Assembly: GCA_017504065.1 (NCBI GenBank)
Contig: JAFVRU010000006.1
Span: 1 to 8,136 of the forward strand
Origin: Clostridia bacterium
GTDB taxonomy: Bacteria; Bacillota; Clostridia; Christensenellales; Borkfalkiaceae
DNA: 8,136 bases
Direction of reading: 5' to 3'
The translations under genes and the position numbers were made by a program. Shown in pieces: positions 6,194 to 8,136 of the stretch. Below the pieces are notes generated by a model that had not been told where the DNA came from, made no database searches, and saw nothing but the letters and a program-made list of their open reading frames with translations. Every line of letters begins with the position of its first letter. The first letter of the stretch is position 1.

Positions 6194-7066
6194 ATGTTTG
6201 ATTTATACGAGTATAAAATTTTTAAATCGGGGATCTTTTTAGCAGGACATCATAGCACGATGATTGATAACCCCGCATCCCCCTTTTTCCTGTACACAAC
6301 GCTACGGATTACCCGTATCACAAAAGGGGAAGCCGACTGGAAAATCGGTCCACGCGTTTTCCACGTACAAGCAGGAGATATTGTCATTACCGATAACGTC
6401 CGCCCGCGCGCATTCCAAAACGTAAAAAAGGAAAACCCTTGTTATTTGGACGTCTTTGCTTTTACCCCTGCCATCTTACAGCAGCACCCGGATTTATATC
6501 GTTTGTTTTACAGCGCATCCGACGAATTCGATTACGTTGTCAGTCACTATCTCTCCGATTCGCAGTTAAAGAGTATGTATACATTACTCGATACGTTATC
6601 CGAACAATTCAAACAAAGCAACACCGCCCCGAATTACGCCGCAATTTCCGTCACTGGATTATTGACTTCTATCTTAGCACAGTTCTTGGCCGCAACCGAA
6701 CATAGCGATCCGCAAGTCCTGCGAAAGAAGAACGACAGCCAACACTTTGTCGGCGACCTAATCGCCCGTAGCCTTCAATTCATCAACGAGCATATCCAAG
6801 AAGAGTTTAGCGTTTCCGCCCTCGCAGAGCACGTTGGATTCAGCCGTGGATATTTTAGTGAAATGTTCAAGAAATTCACAGGCGAATCCCCCGTCAGTTT
6901 CATCAACAAATGTCGGGTCAATTACGCAGTCAATTTATTGTACAAGGGAGAAATGAACGTCTTAGATGCAGCGCTCGCAAGCGGGTTTGGCAGTTCTTCC
7001 AATTTCTATCGGGAATTCACCGCTATTTACGGAACGTCCCCAAAACAATTACTCAAAAACTCCTAA
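6194..7066 (+). CDS. AraC-family transcriptional regulator with N-terminal cupin-like sensor domain
   Basis: 290 residues. The N-terminal half (about 10-140) has the beta-rich cupin character of AraC ligand domains (ITKGEADWKIGPRVFHVQAGDIVI, then conserved-looking turns around 60-90). The C-terminal half has two helix-turn-helix units: about 206-227 (VSALAEHVGFSRGYFSEMFKKF) and 256-277 (VLDAALASGFGSSSNFYREF), ending with YGTSPKQLLK, the family's closing motif. The ATG follows AGAGG at 6 nt spacing. It diverges from the FAD oxidoreductase, and the 20-bp element between them recurs at the transporter promoter. It is thus the likely activator of both units, responding to a sugar or related compound. 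The ligand cannot be inferred. A bidirectional terminator follows at 7075. Confidence 0.93.
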   Translation: MFDLYEYKIFKSGIFLAGHHSTMIDNPASPFFLYTTLRITRITKGEADWKIGPRVFHVQAGDIVITDNVRPRAFQNVKKENPCYLDVFAFTPAILQQHPDLYRLFYSASDEFDYVVSHYLSDSQLKSMYTLLDTLSEQFKQSNTAPNYAAISVTGLLTSILAQFLAATEHSDPQVLRKKNDSQHFVGDLIARSLQFINEHIQEEFSVSALAEHVGFSRGYFSEMFKKFTGESPVSFINKCRVNYAVNLLYKGEMNVLDAALASGFGSSSNFYREFTAIYGTSPKQLLKNS

Positions 7067-7074
7067 CTATTTTC

Positions 7075-7107
7075 AAAAATCCGAGCAAATCGGGTTTTTC
7101 TTTTTTC
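7075..7107. terminator. araC terminator, active-looking in both directions
   Basis: AAAAATCCGA, loop GCAAA, TCGGGTTTTT (one G-U pair), followed on the plus strand by CTTTTTT. Eight bases separate it from the araC stop. The minus strand also gives a stem ending in TTTTT, so it could stop a short antisense RNA from the orphan promoter at 7147. Confidence 0.8.
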
Positions 7108-7131
7108 AACCGTTTTTCAGAATGGCTTGTA

Positions 7132-7213
7132 TTTTTTCACACTACCATTTTAGCACTATCTCTGTCAACGGTCTTTCATAATCATCGGATTTTTCTCCCT
7201 TTTTGTCCGATGA
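7132..7213 (-). promoter_or_regulatory. Orphan copy of the transporter promoter region (copy B)
   Basis: This block aligns to 2244-2325 without gaps; by eye about 63 of 82 bases match, with the blocks CACACTACCATTTTA, GTCTTTCA, TTTTCTCC and TTTTGTCCGATGA identical. On the minus strand it has an extended -10, TGCTAAAAT (7155-7147), the TGAAAGAC block and the 20-bp element. No gene follows on this strand: the next feature is the araC terminator and then araC in antisense. Confidence 0.65.
7192..7211 (-). promoter_or_regulatory. Shared 20-bp element, copy B
   Basis: Plus strand TTTCTCC, CT, TTTTGTCCGAT, matching copies A and C at all but the two central bases. Part of the orphan promoter block. 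Confidence 0.65.
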
Positions 7214-7288
7214 ATAAAACTTTCCAGAAAAATCATCCTTCACGCGACGATCGCATGTTTCCTTTTCCTTATGTCTTTATACAAGATG

Positions 7289-7315
7289 AGCCCTGCAACG
7301 TATCGTTGCAGGGCT
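7289..7315. repeat. Perfect 12-bp stem hairpin without T-run
   Basis: AGCCCTGCAACG, loop TAT, CGTTGCAGGGCT. The stem is GC-rich and perfect, yet neither strand continues with a T-run. It lies 47 bp beyond the stop of the AlbA_2-like remnant. It may be a decayed terminator, a transcript-end processing hairpin or a protein site. Confidence 0.6.
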
Positions 7316-7361
7316 GCTTGATAGCTTTCACACATTTATAACGTAGATTTAGGGGCTTGAT

Positions 7362-7748
7362 TCAGGCTCCGTTTCCAAATTCTCCGTTTCTTTTATTTTT
7401 TTTCTCTTTTTTGCCGTCGATAATATCATCAGTGCTAGATAAGAACGTAGCGGCAAGCACCAACAATCCGCATAATAACAAATTAACAGTAAAGGATTCC
7501 GCCACCGTAATATTGGCGACAGCGGAAAGCAATTCCAAAACACTTTTTTCCGTTTTGTTTACAGTGCCATTTACACTTGCATTTTCATCGGGCAACGCCT
7601 TTTTGTTGTAGGGAATATTTACTTGTAAGTACGTATCTTCAAATTCAAATACTTCTTCGCCGTATTTGCCGACAATGGTGTTTATCCCCTTACCGCTTTC
7701 TTCCACGTATTCAAGGCGCATACAAATTTTTGCAAGTTCTGGATTAAT
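7362..7748 (-). pseudogene. C-terminal remnant of an AlbA_2/RecG-like (COG2865) DNA-binding protein
   Basis: The frame contains INPELAKICMRLEYVEESGKGI, then KYGEEVFEFEDTYLQVNIPYNK, the C-terminal hallmark of AlbA_2-type putative ATP-binding/DNA-binding regulators, followed by the usual NGTVNKTEKSVLELLS linker into a winged helix. The family protein is normally 400-500 residues and its N-terminal AlbA_2 domain is absent; similarity begins only at about 7748, next to a terminator. After ITVAES (near 7494) the winged-helix sequence is lost and replaced by a hydrophobic stretch, NLLLCGLLVLAATFL, and a Lys-rich tail. No ribosome site precedes the ATG at 7721. This reads as a rearranged, non-functional leftover, though a small membrane protein cannot be excluded. 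Family recognition is from memory of the motif. Confidence 0.65.
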
Positions 7749-7762
7749 TGAGCTAAAAATGC

Positions 7763-7801
7763 AAAAAAAGAAGTGAAATCGTCGTTAGACAAATTTCACT
7801 T
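7763..7801 (-). terminator. Terminator of the DUF2975-XRE operon
   Basis: AAGTGAAAT (7771-7779) pairs with ATTTCACTT (7793-7801) across a 13-base loop. On the minus strand it is followed by CTTTTTTT. It lies about 60 nt after the XRE gene stop. The plus strand is also T-rich after the stem. Confidence 0.75.
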
Positions 7802-7863
7802 TCTTTTTGGCTTACACTTACAAAAAAGCTGTCGTTTGATACATACTTTTCTCCGTCAAATTC

Positions 7864-8076
7864 TTATTTATCTCTTTGATATTCGAGAATATCTCCGGCT
7901 TCGCAATTAAGCACCTCGCAAATTGCCGCAAGTGTGGAAAAACGAATAGCCGTAACCTTATTGTTTTTAATCTTGGAGAGATTGACGTTAGAGATTCCCA
8001 CGCGCTCGGCAAGCTCGTTCAGCGAGATCTTCCTCTCCACCATCATTCTATCAAGTCGAAGTATGATTTTTCCCAT
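7864..8076 (-). CDS. Small XRE/Cro-C1 helix-turn-helix regulator (YozG-like)
   Basis: 70 residues, essentially one HTH domain. MGKIILRLDRMMVERKISLNELAERVGIS leads into NVNLSKIKNNKVTAIRFSTLAAICEVLNCEAGDILEY, matching the HTH_26 pattern of YozG-like proteins in length and in the AIRFSTLxAIC and GDILEY landmarks. Helix 2-turn-helix 3 covers about residues 19-38. The ATG at 8076 follows AGAGGTG (8082-8088), which overlaps the stop codon of the gene before it, so the two are co-transcribed and probably coupled in translation. In Bacillota these regulators commonly sit after a DUF2975 membrane protein, as here, and the pair is thought to act together, probably with the regulator controlling its own operon. 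The target is unknown. Followed by a terminator. Confidence 0.88.
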   Translation of the reverse strand: MGKIILRLDRMMVERKISLNELAERVGISNVNLSKIKNNKVTAIRFSTLAAICEVLNCEAGDILEYQRDK

Positions 8077-8087
8077 TCCGTCACCTC

Positions 8088-8136
8088 TTAAAGAAGTCCG
8101 TCAACATCGTTTTCAAGTTCTACGCCGTGTGCAAAG
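8088..8136 (-). CDS. DUF2975-type membrane protein, last 15 codons only
   Basis: The minus strand reads FAHGVELENDVDGLL then TAA, entering from the right edge. The FxxGxxLxxDxDGLL ending is the usual cytoplasmic tail of DUF2975 proteins, and the next gene, 11 nt on, is its usual YozG-like partner. Too short for more than a context-supported call. Confidence 0.6.
   Translation of the reverse strand, partial: FAHGVELENDVDGLL

Larger units (their letters stand above)
7067..7361. other. Non-coding region with orphan promoter copy and hairpins
   Basis: 295 bases with no credible gene. It holds the araC terminator (7075-7107), a complete second copy of the transporter promoter region (7132-7213, minus orientation) and a strong hairpin (7289-7315). 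The remaining stretch, 7214-7288, has only a seven-codon minus-strand frame (7233-7256) after AAGGAAAAGGAAAC, which I do not call. Confidence 0.7.

Noticed and set aside
7233..7256. Seven-codon frame MRSSREG with a purine-rich site before it
   Set aside because: Could be a leader peptide, but no downstream gene on that strand would be controlled by it.
7818..7844. Eight-codon minus-strand frame MYQTTAFL after a GGAG site
   Set aside because: Too short to support; it sits between the XRE stop and its terminator and has no sign of conservation.
1..8136. CRISPR arrays, tRNA/rRNA genes, transposases, toxin-antitoxin or defence systems
   Set aside because: No spaced direct-repeat array, no cloverleaf or rRNA-like sequence, and no recognisable transposase, nuclease or toxin domain was seen.

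Overview
The window looks like the chromosome of a low-to-mid GC member of the Bacillota, most likely a gut-type Clostridia. The signs are strong AGGAGG-type ribosome sites, consensus SigA promoters, a lipoprotein-anchored sugar-binding protein next to a MalF/LplB-type permease with no ATPase in view, AraC and DeoR regulators of Gram-positive type, and a YozG-like regulator paired with the end of a DUF2975 gene. This placement is inferred from gene content and style; no rRNA or marker gene is present.

Layout. 1-470 (-) is the start of a sugar ABC permease, cut by the window edge. 488-2119 (-) is its solute-binding lipoprotein. 2120-2585 is non-coding and holds the transporter promoter, a leader with odd features and a minus-strand terminator. 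2586-2885 (-) is the N-terminal stub of a rhamnulokinase gene, diverging from a DeoR-family regulator (3067-3804, +). 3877-4623 (+) is a PHP-domain phosphoesterase-like enzyme. It ends at a bidirectional terminator and faces an FAD-dependent oxidoreductase (4693-6054, -). The oxidoreductase diverges from an AraC-family regulator (6194-7066, +). 7067-7361 is non-coding but carries a second copy of the transporter promoter region. 7362-7748 (-) is the broken C-terminal end of an AlbA_2/RecG-like protein. 7864-8076 (-) is a small XRE regulator, preceded by the last codons of a DUF2975 protein at the window edge.

How it may work together. A 20-bp element (TTTCTCC, two variable bases, TTTTGTCCGAT) occurs three times: upstream of the binding protein/permease, between the oxidoreductase and araC, and in an orphan copy behind araC. 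The simplest reading is a small AraC regulon in which a carbohydrate-type ABC importer and an FAD oxidoreductase are expressed together. The substrate cannot be read from the sequence. The DeoR gene and rhamnulokinase stub in the middle look like what remains of a rhamnose-type catabolic locus. The stub keeps its promoter and ribosome site, and a terminator follows it, although most of the enzyme is gone. The most unusual items are the shared regulatory element, the orphan promoter copy pointing antisense at the 3' end of araC, and the truncated kinase with intact expression signals. I see no clearly new defence or mobile system.
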